Assembly: GCA_964618455.1 (NCBI GenBank)
Contig: CAZUAQ010000003.1
Coordinates: 111,252-175,251 of the forward strand
Length of the DNA stretch: 64,000 nucleotides
Source of the DNA: CAZUAQ01 sp964618455
GTDB lineage: Bacteria > Planctomycetota > Phycisphaerae > UBA1845 > PWPN01
Direction: 5' to 3'
The position numbers and the translations under genes are program-made. Shown in pieces: positions 1 to 8,533 of this stretch. Within the stretch, counting starts at the first letter, position 1, and every line of letters starts with the position of its first letter. The notes under the pieces were generated by a model that saw nothing but the letters and a program-made list of their open reading frames with translations, had not been told where the DNA came from and ran no database searches.

Positions 1-793
1 CCATATCGTCCAGTGCGTCGACGATGCGGCCGACCAGGTGGTCCATGTACTCGACGTTGGATTTCAGCGTGGCGGGCGTTTTCTTACCGGGCTGACCGGG
101 GACGGGCGTCGGATCCCACGGCGTATGCGTCAGGCACATCGGGTAATACGCCATGAAGGGCTTCTCGCGATTCTCGCGAATGAACTCGATCAACCAGTCG
201 GTGTACACGTCGGGGCCGTACTGATCCTTCGTCGTCGGGCGGTGCTTGCCGTCGACGATCACTGCCGGGTGCCAGTAGCGTTGACGCGGCGACCCGGGGA
301 AGTCCGATCCCTTCGGCAACTCCTGCCATGCCCAGACGCAATACGTGTCGAAGCCGTGCTCGAGGATCATGTTCGGCTGGCGGGTCGGCCAACTGAGCTG
401 CCACTTGCCGGCCAGCCCGGTGGCGTAGCCACGCGCTTTCAGCATATCGCCGAAGGTGGGCTCGTCCGGATCGAAGTGATCCATCGGCGTGGTCACGCGA
501 CCGAGGAAGTTGTACCAGCCGGTGCGGAAGCCGTAACGCCCGGTGAGAATCTCCGCGCGCGTGGGCGAGCAGAGCGGCGTCGACCAGCAGGTGCGGAAAC
601 GCATGCCCGTTTCCGCCAGCCGGTCGAGTCGTGGTGTCTGGTGCTTCGTGTTTCCGTAACAGCTCAACTCGCCCGCGCCGAGATCGTCCGCCATGAGCAG
701 TACGAAGTTCGGCGGCCGCCCGGGTTCCTTCGCATGCGCATACGGAAGAACGCTGAGAACAAGCAGGGAGACGAGAAGGTGCATCAGTCGCAT
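1..793 (-). CDS. Sulfatase, N-terminal 264 residues (cut by window edge)
   Basis: A secreted type I sulfatase (formylglycine-dependent alkaline-phosphatase fold) that would hydrolyse sulfate esters, typically of sulfated polysaccharides in planctomycetes. Reading leftwards from ATG at 793, a GGAGGG ribosome site lies upstream and a hydrophobic signal peptide covers residues 1-21, ending YAHA. The metal-binding MADDLG (D36, D37) follows, then the signature CSPTRAEILTGR, in which C75 is the residue converted to formylglycine and R79 is the conserved arginine. The remainder (GLAGKWQ, later histidine and proline-rich motifs) also fits the family. The C-terminal half lies outside the window. Substrate cannot be inferred. 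Confidence 0.93.
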   Translation of the reverse strand, partial: MRLMHLLVSLLVLSVLPYAHAKEPGRPPNFVLLMADDLGAGELSCYGNTKHQTPRLDRLAETGMRFRTCWSTPLCSPTRAEILTGRYGFRTGWYNFLGRVTTPMDHFDPDEPTFGDMLKARGYATGLAGKWQLSWPTRQPNMILEHGFDTYCVWAWQELPKGSDFPGSPRQRYWHPAVIVDGKHRPTTKDQYGPDVYTDWLIEFIRENREKPFMAYYPMCLTHTPWDPTPVPGQPGKKTPATLKSNVEYMDHLVGRIVDALDDM

Positions 794-805
794 GGTATCC
801 CTCCA

Positions 806-2053
806 TCAAGGGGGTGAGGTTGTCGAGGTTCCTGTCGTGGGTTGCATGGCCGGAGCGGGCTGTGTGCCGGTCGCGTTCGGCGATGCCGAAGCCGGCTGAA
901 AGCGCTTGAGCAGTTCCTGGCCGGCAGAGTGGATCAATCGTATCGTCGTTTGGGTCCAGCGTATCTCCTGCTCCACGGACAGCAGCCGTTGCCATGCTTC
1001 GACATCAAGCGGGCTCCCATCCGAGTCGTCCTTCTTCGCGAGCGCCGTGCTTACCCACACCCACAATGCAGCCGGATCGTGGGGCGCGGTCTTTCCTTCG
1101 TCCATTGCGATCGCATCGACCATCGAGATTCCAGGATCGATCAAGCCCAACGCACGCCGGACCATTTCTCTCCGTGACTTCGGCGCCTCCGGATGCACCT
1201 CGAACCTTAACGGGTGCAGGGGGGCGTCCGGGTTCCGATCTTTCAGTCGCGCGACAATCTCTGCCAGCGTCGCCGGCTGATCCATCAGCAACGTCCGCCC
1301 ACGGCGATCCACGCGAATGACCAGTTCCCCCGCGCGGAACATCAGCGTCACTTCGGTGCCCACCTCCGGGACCGCCTCGGTGTTCGGCGTCAGCCAGAGG
1401 GCCTCGTTGCCCGCCGAGTGAAACCGCGGCAGGGCGACGATCGCGCTCGGAAAGTCCACCACCGCCACGACCGTGCCTTCCGGATCTCCCGCAAAGATGC
1501 CGTCGGTCACGAACGACCCGGCGAACACCCAGGGCTGCGACGGAATCGGCTCATCCGTCTCCGCGTTCAGCATCCATGTCTCGATGCGATGCTGATGATC
1601 GCGGCCTTTCCATGCGTAGTGTACTTCCATCGCCACCGGGGCGCCGTGCGCCGGATGGTACCGATCATTCTCGTCATAGTACGACGGTTCGCCGGGTTCG
1701 AGGCCGATGAGCCCCATGGCCTGGTAGATGTGCAGTGGACGGGCGTCTACACGTACGATGCTCTCGTGCTCGCGCGTGTTGGGGGAGCAGGCGAAGAGTT
1801 CCAACGCGCCCTGACGCAGTACGACTTCGCCGGCGACCAGCACTTCCCGCGTCTCCCAGTCGATACGCACGCCCGGCTGAAAGTCGACGATTCCCTGTCG
1901 TGTTGCCGGTCCTTCCTCCACGGCGGACACTTCCCCGTCAACAGCATCGCTTTGCTGCGCCGGGAGAGGGAGCGCTCCCGCAATCAGGCAGCACGCCGCC
2001 GCGATGCTCCCCATGCGTGGGGGGCGTCGCTCACGCGTATGTCCGCGTCTCAT
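806..2053 (-). CDS. Secreted YdjY-domain protein with TolR-like C-terminal part
   Basis: A 415-residue exported protein of unknown function. The first about 32 residues form a basic start followed by a signal peptide (ACCLIAGALPLPAQ). Residues about 60-240 match the planctomycete YdjY domain pattern: VDWETREVLVAGEV-like start, then LELFACSPNTREHESIV. Residues about 245-310 (VIRVDRRGRTLLMDQPATL, then LKDRNPDAPL) resemble the periplasmic domain of ExbD/TolR; this is an inference. The start at 2053 was chosen because GAGGGG lies 7 nt upstream; a further ATG at 2083 would overlap the end of folD. It follows folD closely and precedes the sulfatase by only a few bases, so the three may be cotranscribed. 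Confidence 0.8.
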   Translation of the reverse strand: MRRGHTRERRPPRMGSIAAACCLIAGALPLPAQQSDAVDGEVSAVEEGPATRQGIVDFQPGVRIDWETREVLVAGEVVLRQGALELFACSPNTREHESIVRVDARPLHIYQAMGLIGLEPGEPSYYDENDRYHPAHGAPVAMEVHYAWKGRDHQHRIETWMLNAETDEPIPSQPWVFAGSFVTDGIFAGDPEGTVVAVVDFPSAIVALPRFHSAGNEALWLTPNTEAVPEVGTEVTLMFRAGELVIRVDRRGRTLLMDQPATLAEIVARLKDRNPDAPLHPLRFEVHPEAPKSRREMVRRALGLIDPGISMVDAIAMDEGKTAPHDPAALWVWVSTALAKKDDSDGSPLDVEAWQRLLSVEQEIRWTQTTIRLIHSAGQELLKRFQPASASPNATGTQPAPAMQPTTGTSTTSPP

Positions 2054-2072
2054 CCCGCATCCCCTCACGCGT

Positions 2073-2957
2073 TCATTTCCCATGCAATGCCTTCGCCGCC
2101 TGGATCGTGTTGTGAAGCAACATGGTGATCGTCATCGGGCCAACCCCGCCCGGGACAGGCGTAATCCGGCTCGCCTTCTCGCGTACCGCCTCGAAGTCCA
2201 CATCGCCCACGAGGCGGTAGCCACGCGGCTTGGACGCATCCTCGACCCGGTTGACGCCCACATCGATCACCACCACGCCCTCCTTGACCATGTCGGCGGT
2301 GATCGTGTCGGGCCGGCCGGCGGCGGCGATGAGAATGTCCGCCTGTTTCGTGAACATGGCCATGTCCTTCGTCCCCGTGTGGCAGACCGTGACGGTGGCG
2401 TTGGCATGTTCCTTTTTCTGCAGCAGCATGTTGGCCACGGGCTTGCCGACGATGTTGCTCCGCCCGACGACCACGACATGAGATCCCGCGATCGCCACGC
2501 CGCTCCGCGCCAGAAGCTGCACACATCCATGAGGCGTACAGGGCAGAAGGGCATCCTCGCCGATGACCATCTTGCCCACGTTCACCGGATGAAAGCCGTC
2601 CACGTCCTTTTCCGGCTTGATGCGGAGCAGCACCTTCGATTCGTCCATGTGCTTCGGCAGCGGGAGTTGTACGAGGATGCCATGGATGCGCGGGTCGTCG
2701 TTCATCCGGTCCACCAGTGCCAGCAGTTCCGCTTCGGATGTCTCGGCAGGGAGGCGGTTGTCGTCGGAAAAGATGCCGATCTGCGCGCACGCCTTCTCCT
2801 TGGCGGTGACGTACGACGTCGACGCGGGATCCTCGCCCACGAGCACCACGCCGAGCCCCGGCGTCAACCCGTCCGTGGCAAGTCGTTCGACCTCGGCCTT
2901 GAGCTCCGCCCGGATGCTCTCGGCCACCTGTTTGCCGTCAATGATCTCTGCCGCCAT
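2073..2957 (-). CDS. folD: Bifunctional methylenetetrahydrofolate dehydrogenase/cyclohydrolase
   Basis: FolD interconverts 5,10-methylene-, methenyl- and 10-formyl-tetrahydrofolate in the cytoplasmic one-carbon pathway. The 294 residues match the family length. Visible family motifs are YVTAKEKAC (with the catalytic lysine), GILVQLPLPKHM, the KDVDGFHPVN segment, VVVVGRSNIVGKPVANMLL (Rossmann NADP-binding part) and the C-terminal TPVPGGVGPMTITMLLHNT. The stop overlaps a possible upstream ATG of the following YdjY-domain gene. A TATAAT-like -10 on the minus strand at 3030-3035 could drive it, with only a weak -35. Confidence 0.97.
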   Translation of the reverse strand: MAAEIIDGKQVAESIRAELKAEVERLATDGLTPGLGVVLVGEDPASTSYVTAKEKACAQIGIFSDDNRLPAETSEAELLALVDRMNDDPRIHGILVQLPLPKHMDESKVLLRIKPEKDVDGFHPVNVGKMVIGEDALLPCTPHGCVQLLARSGVAIAGSHVVVVGRSNIVGKPVANMLLQKKEHANATVTVCHTGTKDMAMFTKQADILIAAAGRPDTITADMVKEGVVVIDVGVNRVEDASKPRGYRLVGDVDFEAVREKASRITPVPGGVGPMTITMLLHNTIQAAKALHGK

Positions 2958-3162
2958 GAAGCGTTCTTCCTGATTTCTGAGGTGAGGCTTTGCCCTTGTT
3001 CGCGAGTGACCAACCTTCTGTCAAACGTGATTATAAAGGGCCCGTACTATATCGCCAGACATCCCGATCTGCCTCGACCTCCACTCGCGTCCAATGCGTT
3101 GCACGCGTACAATCGGTCACAACGGATCGGGATACACGTAATCAACGTTGAAAGTCGCGCAC

Positions 3163-3408
3163 ATGCCGGAATTGATCAGGATTCAACTGCGAGCCGGAGG
3201 CAAGCTGACGGACGTGCTCGGCGAGGAGCCGATCGAGTACGGCCTCGCGCCACCGGCGCACGTCTGCAACCTGACGGAACTGGTCTATTTGAAATACCCG
3301 GCGTTGGCGGACTGGTCCGGCCGGGTCGGCGTTGAGGTCAATGATGAGCCCGCCGGCGCCGAACGACCGCTTCAGGACGGCGATACCGTTCGACTCATTC
3401 CGCGTTAG
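3163..3408 (+). CDS. MoaD/ThiS-like beta-grasp protein lacking the terminal Gly-Gly
   Basis: An 81-residue protein resembling the ubiquitin-like sulfur-carrier family (MoaD/ThiS). It has the LRAGGKLTDVLG start, a central helix (VCNLTELVYLKYPALADW), a GVEVNDEPAG strand pair and the final LQDGDTVRLIPR. The last motif is where MoaD/ThiS proteins normally continue into the activated diglycine tail, but here the protein ends with RLIPR. A standard thiocarboxylate carrier role is therefore doubtful; it may be a structural or divergent relative. ATG 3163 was preferred to TTG 3148. It lies 24 bp before the endonuclease III gene. Confidence 0.65.
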   Translation: MPELIRIQLRAGGKLTDVLGEEPIEYGLAPPAHVCNLTELVYLKYPALADWSGRVGVEVNDEPAGAERPLQDGDTVRLIPR

Positions 3409-3432
3409 CTTCCATCCCGCAGGAGACGGCAC

Positions 3433-4272
3433 ATGGCCAAGGCGAAGAAAGTTGCCGGGAAGAAAGTCCGGCCCAAAACCGCAGTCAAGAAGAAGTCAGC
3501 GAAGAAAAAAGCGGTGAAGAAGAAGGCGTCTCCCTCCGCGGCAGTACCGAAGGATCTCGACGCCCGGAAAGCCCGCGCCCGCAAAATCATCAAGGAACTG
3601 AAGAAGCTCTATCCCGAGGCCGAATGCGCCCTGAAACACAAGAGCGCGCTCCAGCTTCTGATCTCGACGATCCTTTCCGCCCAGTCCACGGATGACACGG
3701 TGAACAAGGTCACGCCCGAACTCTTCGCGATCTATCCCGACGCGAGGAGCCTGGCCGAGGCCGATCCCGCCGACGTCGAGCAACGCATTCACCGCACCGG
3801 CTTCTTCCGCCAGAAGACCAAGAGCATCATGGGTGCCTGCCGCAAGATCGTGGACGACTTCGGTGGCGATGTGCCGGATACGATCGACGAACTCACGTCG
3901 CTTCCCGGTGTCGCCCGCAAGACCGCCAATGTCGTTCTCGGCTCCTGGTTCGGCAAGAACGAGGGCGTCGTCGTCGATACGCACATCGGACGCCTCGCGC
4001 ATCGACTGGAGCTGACCTGGTCGTCCAAGAATGACAAGGACGCCGTCAAGATCGAGCAGGATCTCACGCAGGTGCTCCCGCGGGAGGAATGGACCTACAC
4101 CGGCCACGCGCTGATCTGGCATGGCCGACGCGTCTGCCCCGCGCGCAAGCCTAGGTGTAACGCATGCACGCTGAGCAAGCTTTGTCCCTCGGCGTTCACG
4201 TTCGACGCGTCGCCATCGGTTGACGCGAAGGCGGGCGGCGGCAAGAAAAAGGCAACCACACGCAAGGGGTAG
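3433..4272 (+). CDS. nth: Endonuclease III with lysine-rich tails
   Basis: A base-excision-repair DNA glycosylase/AP lyase for oxidised pyrimidines. The core (residues about 45-255) contains the helix-hairpin-helix LPGVARKTANVVLGSWF with the catalytic lysine, the VVDTHIGRLAHRL segment with the catalytic aspartate, and a four-cysteine 4Fe-4S motif spaced C-x6-C-x2-C-x5-C near the C-terminus. At 279 residues it is longer than usual (about 210) because of a very lysine-rich N-terminal stretch of about 35 residues and a shorter basic tail (GGGKKKATTRKG). These resemble histone H1-like DNA-binding tails; that function is an inference. RBS: GGAG about 10 nt before the ATG. Confidence 0.95.
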   Translation: MAKAKKVAGKKVRPKTAVKKKSAKKKAVKKKASPSAAVPKDLDARKARARKIIKELKKLYPEAECALKHKSALQLLISTILSAQSTDDTVNKVTPELFAIYPDARSLAEADPADVEQRIHRTGFFRQKTKSIMGACRKIVDDFGGDVPDTIDELTSLPGVARKTANVVLGSWFGKNEGVVVDTHIGRLAHRLELTWSSKNDKDAVKIEQDLTQVLPREEWTYTGHALIWHGRRVCPARKPRCNACTLSKLCPSAFTFDASPSVDAKAGGGKKKATTRKG

Positions 4273-4277
4273 CAGGG

Positions 4278-4649
4278 ATGATACTCGGAAGACGCAAGGC
4301 CCCGGGGGCCTGGTCGCGCTGGCTGGCAATCAAGAGCCTCATCACCGGGATCGTGATGATTCCCGCCGTCATCGTCGTCAAGCAGTACGGCTTGAATGTG
4401 CTGGCCGAGCAGGGCGAGGGACTGGACGTCACGCCGTTGCCCTGGGTCGAGCCGATCATCGCGAATTTCTATGTCCTCCCGCTTCCCGGTCTTGCGCTGG
4501 CTGTCTTCGCCCTCATCCTGCGTCCCGTACGATTACCCTTGGCAGTGCTTTCGCTCGTACTGACACTCTTCGGCGTCCTTCTCGTCGTCGCGGCACTGGT
4601 CGGCTCGCTTGCCCCATTTTATCAGGTGCCCCAGGACCTCACCGGCTAA
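4278..4649 (+). CDS. Small hypothetical inner-membrane protein
   Basis: A 123-residue protein with three likely membrane segments (about residues 18-36, 67-83 and 88-111) and a short basic N-terminus. It begins 5 bp after the nth stop codon, so it is probably cotranscribed with nth. I recognise no family. The acidic loop between the first two segments (QGEGLDVTPLP) probably lies outside the membrane. No function can be assigned. Confidence 0.7.
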   Translation: MILGRRKAPGAWSRWLAIKSLITGIVMIPAVIVVKQYGLNVLAEQGEGLDVTPLPWVEPIIANFYVLPLPGLALAVFALILRPVRLPLAVLSLVLTLFGVLLVVAALVGSLAPFYQVPQDLTG

Positions 4650-4848
4650 CCTCGGATAAATCGGATTTCCTGAGATTTCTTTGGCATCCCGCGTGAACCG
4701 GGAGTATGCTAATAGTGCGGATCGTGGTCGGGACCTGGCATCTCTCATTTCACCGATCACGATGAGTTCCGTGCCTTTCGAGGCGAATCGATGGGCCGCA
4801 TGCATTTCTTCGGCACCATCCATGAGTTCTGATGTGCATTCTGGCAGG

Positions 4849-4866
4849 TTCTGAAATATTTCAGAA
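4849..4866. promoter_or_regulatory. Perfect 18-bp palindrome, candidate operator
   Basis: TTCTGAAATATTTCAGAA is perfectly self-complementary and AT-rich in a GC-rich setting. It ends 40 bp upstream of the cytochrome c lipoprotein start at 4907, a typical place for a dimeric repressor or activator site. There is no loop and no T tract, so it is not a terminator. The binding protein is unknown. Confidence 0.5.
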
Positions 4867-4906
4867 TCGATGATCCGGATTGGCTTCGTTGTGCGAGAAA
4901 AGCGCG

Positions 4907-5536
4907 ATGCCGACCTCGGGGAAATTCTGCGCCCTCGTCTCCGCCGCGGCGACGATCTGGGCCGGCATCGCCGGCTGCGAGTCGACCTCCACGGCTCCGC
5001 CGGCGGCGATGTCGGACTCCTCCACCCGGATTGCGCAGGAGGGCATCCGCTTTTCGCACGACGAACCCCGCTCCCCCGAACACGATTCGCTGACGCTTCG
5101 CGGGCACAACCTTTTCTTTGACGAGGCCGCTGCCGCTTGCGCCAGTTGCCACGCCGTCGGTGGCCGGGGCGAACGCATCGGTCCCGATCTCACCGAGGTC
5201 GCCCGACGTCTCTCGTCGGACCAGATCCGCGAAGCCATCCGCCATCCCGATCGCGACGTGACCGAGGGGTACCGTGCCGTGATGGTTTCGACGTTCGAGG
5301 AAGTGATTTACGGACGATTGGTCGCCGAATCGGAGGATGAGGTGCACATCCTGCTCGGAGAAGACCAGATTGTCGTTGTTCAGGATCGCGATATCGAGGA
5401 GTTTCGCGAACTGCCGTCGATCATGCCCGCCTTCCTGCCCGAGCATCTGGCTGATGAGGATCTCGATGCGCTCGTGGCGTTCCTGCTGAACGCGGGAGAA
5501 CTGCCGGACGAGATCCGACTTGTCAGTGCCGAGTGA
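4907..5536 (+). CDS. Mono-haem cytochrome c lipoprotein
   Basis: A 209-residue exported haem protein. The N-terminus is a lipoprotein signal with a GIAGC lipobox at about residue 23. The haem-attachment motif CASCH follows in ACASCHAVGGRGERIGPDLT. The CxxCH...G...GPDLT arrangement is that of the haem-binding domain common in planctomycete surface proteins; the IMPAFLP stretch near the C-terminus may supply the axial methionine. Between them lies a region (REAIRHPDRDV...YGRLVAESEDEVHILL) also seen in that domain family. Start ATG 4907 was preferred over TTG 4880 because it gives a proper signal peptide. It converges with the next gene, 23 bp away. Confidence 0.85.
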   Translation: MPTSGKFCALVSAAATIWAGIAGCESTSTAPPAAMSDSSTRIAQEGIRFSHDEPRSPEHDSLTLRGHNLFFDEAAAACASCHAVGGRGERIGPDLTEVARRLSSDQIREAIRHPDRDVTEGYRAVMVSTFEEVIYGRLVAESEDEVHILLGEDQIVVVQDRDIEEFRELPSIMPAFLPEHLADEDLDALVAFLLNAGELPDEIRLVSAE

Positions 5537-5559
5537 TTACGCGCATCAAGAACTTCGTC

Positions 5560-7809
5560 TCATTCCAACGTCAACACCGGATAGAGCTTCGGCGATTTCT
5601 CCTCACCGATACCCGGCGTCCAGTCGATCCAGCCCTGACGTCCGCGCTCGTCCGTAACGCCGATCAGCACGTTGAGCCCCATGCGCGTGGAGGGTTTGCC
5701 TTCTTTCAGGAGCAGGTTCCGTGGAACCGCGAGTTCATAGGCGGTCTGACCTTTCCGATGCGTTGCGGCGGCCTTGAGCGCCTCCCAATCGCGCTCCATC
5801 GCGTCCACCCACACATGCGTCACCGTGCCCGACTCCGTCAGAGCGACTCCGAATTCGACGTCGTCTTCGTTGTAGGCGGCGGTGGCATCGGCGGCGGGAT
5901 CGATGGCCACTTGCAGGCAGTCGCCTTGCCAGATGTCCGCGCCGTCGTACGTGTTCACGTGCGAATCGTCCGGCAGCGTCACACCGAAATAGAGAAACGC
6001 GTCATCGTAGCCGACGCGTACGTCCGCCCGCGCGACGATGACGTCTCGAGGATCTTTCAAATAGACATGATCGCGTCCCTCGAGCACGACCGTCGGTGTG
6101 GCGAACCATTCCTCCAGTGAACCATCCACGTTCACGCCGCTCAGTTTCCGGACGGAATACGCCAGCGACTCCGGTCGCGTGCGCTTGGCCCATCGCCCCC
6201 GGCGCACCCGTGCGACCAGTTCGTCATCAAAATGCCGCAGGAAGTGTGCGTAGAATTCGTTCGCCCTGTCGATCTCGCCCGCTTCCAGGAACATCTCCGC
6301 CACCGGACCGGTCACACTCGGCCACGCCCCCAGTGGATGCGGGTCGGCCTGGACGATGTACTTTACTGCCGTCGCCTGATCACCCGCCTTGTGCGTGTTC
6401 ATTGCCAGCTCAAACGCCGCCGCCCGTGCCCGCATACTCGACGGTTCCCGCGCCGCCAATTCGTTCATCACCTGGTGGGGCGTTGCCTCTTCGCCGAGCT
6501 TCTTCCGGCATGTCGCGATCCGCCGCGCCGTGATCCGCATCAGCGGCGCCTTTACGTCCGTATGAATGTGCGCGTAGTACCCCGAGAGGTACGCCTCGAA
6601 ATGCGCGATCGCCTCCGCCCACGCCTGCACATCCTCCGCCATGAACGCCAGCCGGTAGTGTGATCGCGCGGACCACTCCGACCCCGCGTACGTTTCGATG
6701 ACGCGCTTGAACTCGGCCTGGGCCGCGTCGTGATCCTCGTTCAGCAGATACATCATGCCCGCGCTGTACCCGGCAAAGCCCGCGTCCTCGGGCGAGTCCG
6801 CCGCCTCCTCCCACGTGCGGTACGCCTCTGCCGCCGCCGGGTAATCATGGCGACGGTAATGGTATGCTGCCCTGGCTCGCAGTGCCGCCGCTTCACACCG
6901 CGTGGCCGACTCGTCCGGCAGCGTCGACGCGATCATTGCCCCGTTCGCCTTCACGCGCACCTCGGCGATCACCGGCCAGTGATCCGACAGGCTGTAATGG
7001 CCGACGTAGCTGTCCACGAACTCGATCTCCGCGTTGCCGAAGACGTAATCGATCTGTCCGCCCAGCGGCAGCGGCCCTGACACCCCCGCCATGCCCTGCA
7101 CCGTCGGGCACCGCCGACCATGCACCGCCTCACATCCATTCGTGAATCCCGCTTCACCGATGATCGGATACAGCGGTGAGTCCGGCGTCAGGTTGAAGTC
7201 GCCCATGATCGTTGCCGGCCCATCGAAGCGAGCGGCGATCTCCATGAACTTCTCGAAGTAGGGTCTGGCATCTCCCGCCGGCCACATGTGCGTCATCATC
7301 ACGCGGACCGGCGTGTCCTCGGCCACGTTGACCGTCACCTGACCGATGCACCACCGGTTGCTGAACGGTGAATCGACGCACTCGTACGAGGAGTCCTCGA
7401 TCGGGTAGCGGCTCAACAATGCCGGTGTAAACCATCCCTGTTGAAGCCGGAATACCGGCCACTTGAACACGTGCATCGGATAACCGCGATCGGCCAGCGC
7501 CACGCACAGCTCCGCCACGTGATCGCGGCCGTCGTGCCATGCCGTGCCCGTCTCCATCTCCGTAAACCCCGCCACGTCGACGGCGTGGTCAATGATCGTG
7601 TCCGCCATCTGACCGATCTGTTTCTCGCCGAAGGGTACCCCCGCCGCCGACGCCACGTTGTACGCCATTACGCGGTACGTCACCGCCGCCCGGTCATCGG
7701 CGCTCGCCGAAGCGCGCTCCTCTGCCGAGGCCGCGAACGGCGACATGACCAGCAGCGCGCACCAACCCATTGTTCCAAGTGGACGATTCGCCCATGTCCC
7801 CATGTCCAT
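5560..7809 (-). CDS. Secreted endonuclease/exonuclease/phosphatase-fold protein with TPR and C-terminal CBM9-like domain
   Basis: A 749-residue exported protein. After a signal peptide (ending AASAEE), residues about 50-300 form an EEP-type metallophosphoesterase domain: MAYNVA, a FTEME segment (metal glutamate), MMTHMWPAG, IMGDFNLTPDS and the final LSDHWPV. The middle (about 310-520) has helical TPR-like repeats (AAEAYRTWEEA; AQAEFKRVIETYAGSEW; AIAHFEAYLSGYY). The C-terminus (about 550-749) resembles a family 9 carbohydrate-binding or DOMON-like sandwich (DGSLEEW, FYFGVTLPDDS-like strands, WQGDCLQVAIDP). A sugar-phosphate, lipid or nucleic-acid phosphodiester substrate is possible. The start at 7809 has GAGGGG 7 nt upstream; an ATG at 7860 is less likely. 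Confidence 0.85.
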   Translation of the reverse strand: MDMGTWANRPLGTMGWCALLVMSPFAASAEERASASADDRAAVTYRVMAYNVASAAGVPFGEKQIGQMADTIIDHAVDVAGFTEMETGTAWHDGRDHVAELCVALADRGYPMHVFKWPVFRLQQGWFTPALLSRYPIEDSSYECVDSPFSNRWCIGQVTVNVAEDTPVRVMMTHMWPAGDARPYFEKFMEIAARFDGPATIMGDFNLTPDSPLYPIIGEAGFTNGCEAVHGRRCPTVQGMAGVSGPLPLGGQIDYVFGNAEIEFVDSYVGHYSLSDHWPVIAEVRVKANGAMIASTLPDESATRCEAAALRARAAYHYRRHDYPAAAEAYRTWEEAADSPEDAGFAGYSAGMMYLLNEDHDAAQAEFKRVIETYAGSEWSARSHYRLAFMAEDVQAWAEAIAHFEAYLSGYYAHIHTDVKAPLMRITARRIATCRKKLGEEATPHQVMNELAAREPSSMRARAAAFELAMNTHKAGDQATAVKYIVQADPHPLGAWPSVTGPVAEMFLEAGEIDRANEFYAHFLRHFDDELVARVRRGRWAKRTRPESLAYSVRKLSGVNVDGSLEEWFATPTVVLEGRDHVYLKDPRDVIVARADVRVGYDDAFLYFGVTLPDDSHVNTYDGADIWQGDCLQVAIDPAADATAAYNEDDVEFGVALTESGTVTHVWVDAMERDWEALKAAATHRKGQTAYELAVPRNLLLKEGKPSTRMGLNVLIGVTDERGRQGWIDWTPGIGEEKSPKLYPVLTLE

Positions 7810-7893
7810 CGGAAGACCCCTCGTGTCAGCATGACGATTCCAATGCATCCGCAGCGGCATGATAACCTCAAGCCGGGGGTCCGCCGACTGCTG

Positions 7894-8457
7894 TCACTGG
7901 CACGACGCTTCGAGTGGAGGGACGAAGTGCTCGATCGGGGGCGTGGTGGCGTGAGGATCCTTGGCGCGGTCATCCCATCGGCGGACCCGGACGGCGCTCT
8001 CGTAGAAGGGCTCCTTTTCGAAACGCGCCACTTCGTCAGGCGACATCGGACCGCCCTGGGCCTGCAGGCTCTTGACCGACGCCGGCGAGAGCCCCGCTGC
8101 ATAAGCCGGTTCCACCGCACAGAGATAACGCTTGGCCGGCACGTGCAGCCGCGTGCAATCGGCGACTTCAGGAACGAAGTTCTCCTTCAGCCAGAGCCAC
8201 CCGAGACGCTCGTGTTCGTCATCCCCCGCGTCGAGGTAGGCTTCACCGAGGGCAAGCGTCTCGGGGTTGAGCAGATGGCCGATATCGTGGACCAGCGCCG
8301 CTGCCACCAGCGTTTCGGATGCCCCTGCGGCCTCGGCCAGCGCCGCCGCCTGAAGTCCGTGCTGCAACTGCGTCACCGGCTCCCCGAGATACTCATCGCC
8401 ACCGCCCCGGGCAAAGAGCTCCAGCACGGCGGCCACTGCGTCAGGTACAAGCATCAT
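7894..8457 (-). CDS. PhnZ-like HD-domain protein (phosphonate-associated HDIG family)
   Basis: A 187-residue cytoplasmic HD-domain protein. The sequence follows the family described as phosphonate-degradation-associated HDIG proteins: GEPVTQLQHGLQAA, the metal motif LVAAALVHDIGHLL, DDEHERLGWLWL, TRLHVPAKRYLCAVEPAY, LSPASVKSLQAQGGPM and VRRWDDRAK. Characterised members (PhnZ) are mixed-valent di-iron oxygenases that cleave 2-amino-1-hydroxyethylphosphonate made by PhnY. No PhnY or other phosphonate gene is in this window, so the actual substrate is uncertain. A strong GAGGAG ribosome site lies 5 nt before the start. Confidence 0.8.
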   Translation of the reverse strand: MMLVPDAVAAVLELFARGGGDEYLGEPVTQLQHGLQAAALAEAAGASETLVAAALVHDIGHLLNPETLALGEAYLDAGDDEHERLGWLWLKENFVPEVADCTRLHVPAKRYLCAVEPAYAAGLSPASVKSLQAQGGPMSPDEVARFEKEPFYESAVRVRRWDDRAKDPHATTPPIEHFVPPLEASCQ

Positions 8458-8533
8458 GTTGGCCTCCTCACGAGTATTCCACAGAATCGTTCACTCCCAT
8501 AGAACCGCACGGTCACCCATGCCCCTTTGTTCA

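Noticed and set aside
84..995. 303-residue minus-strand open frame near the left edge
   Set aside because: It runs out of frame through the sulfatase gene, whose signal peptide and CSPTR motif lie in another frame that continues past the window edge.
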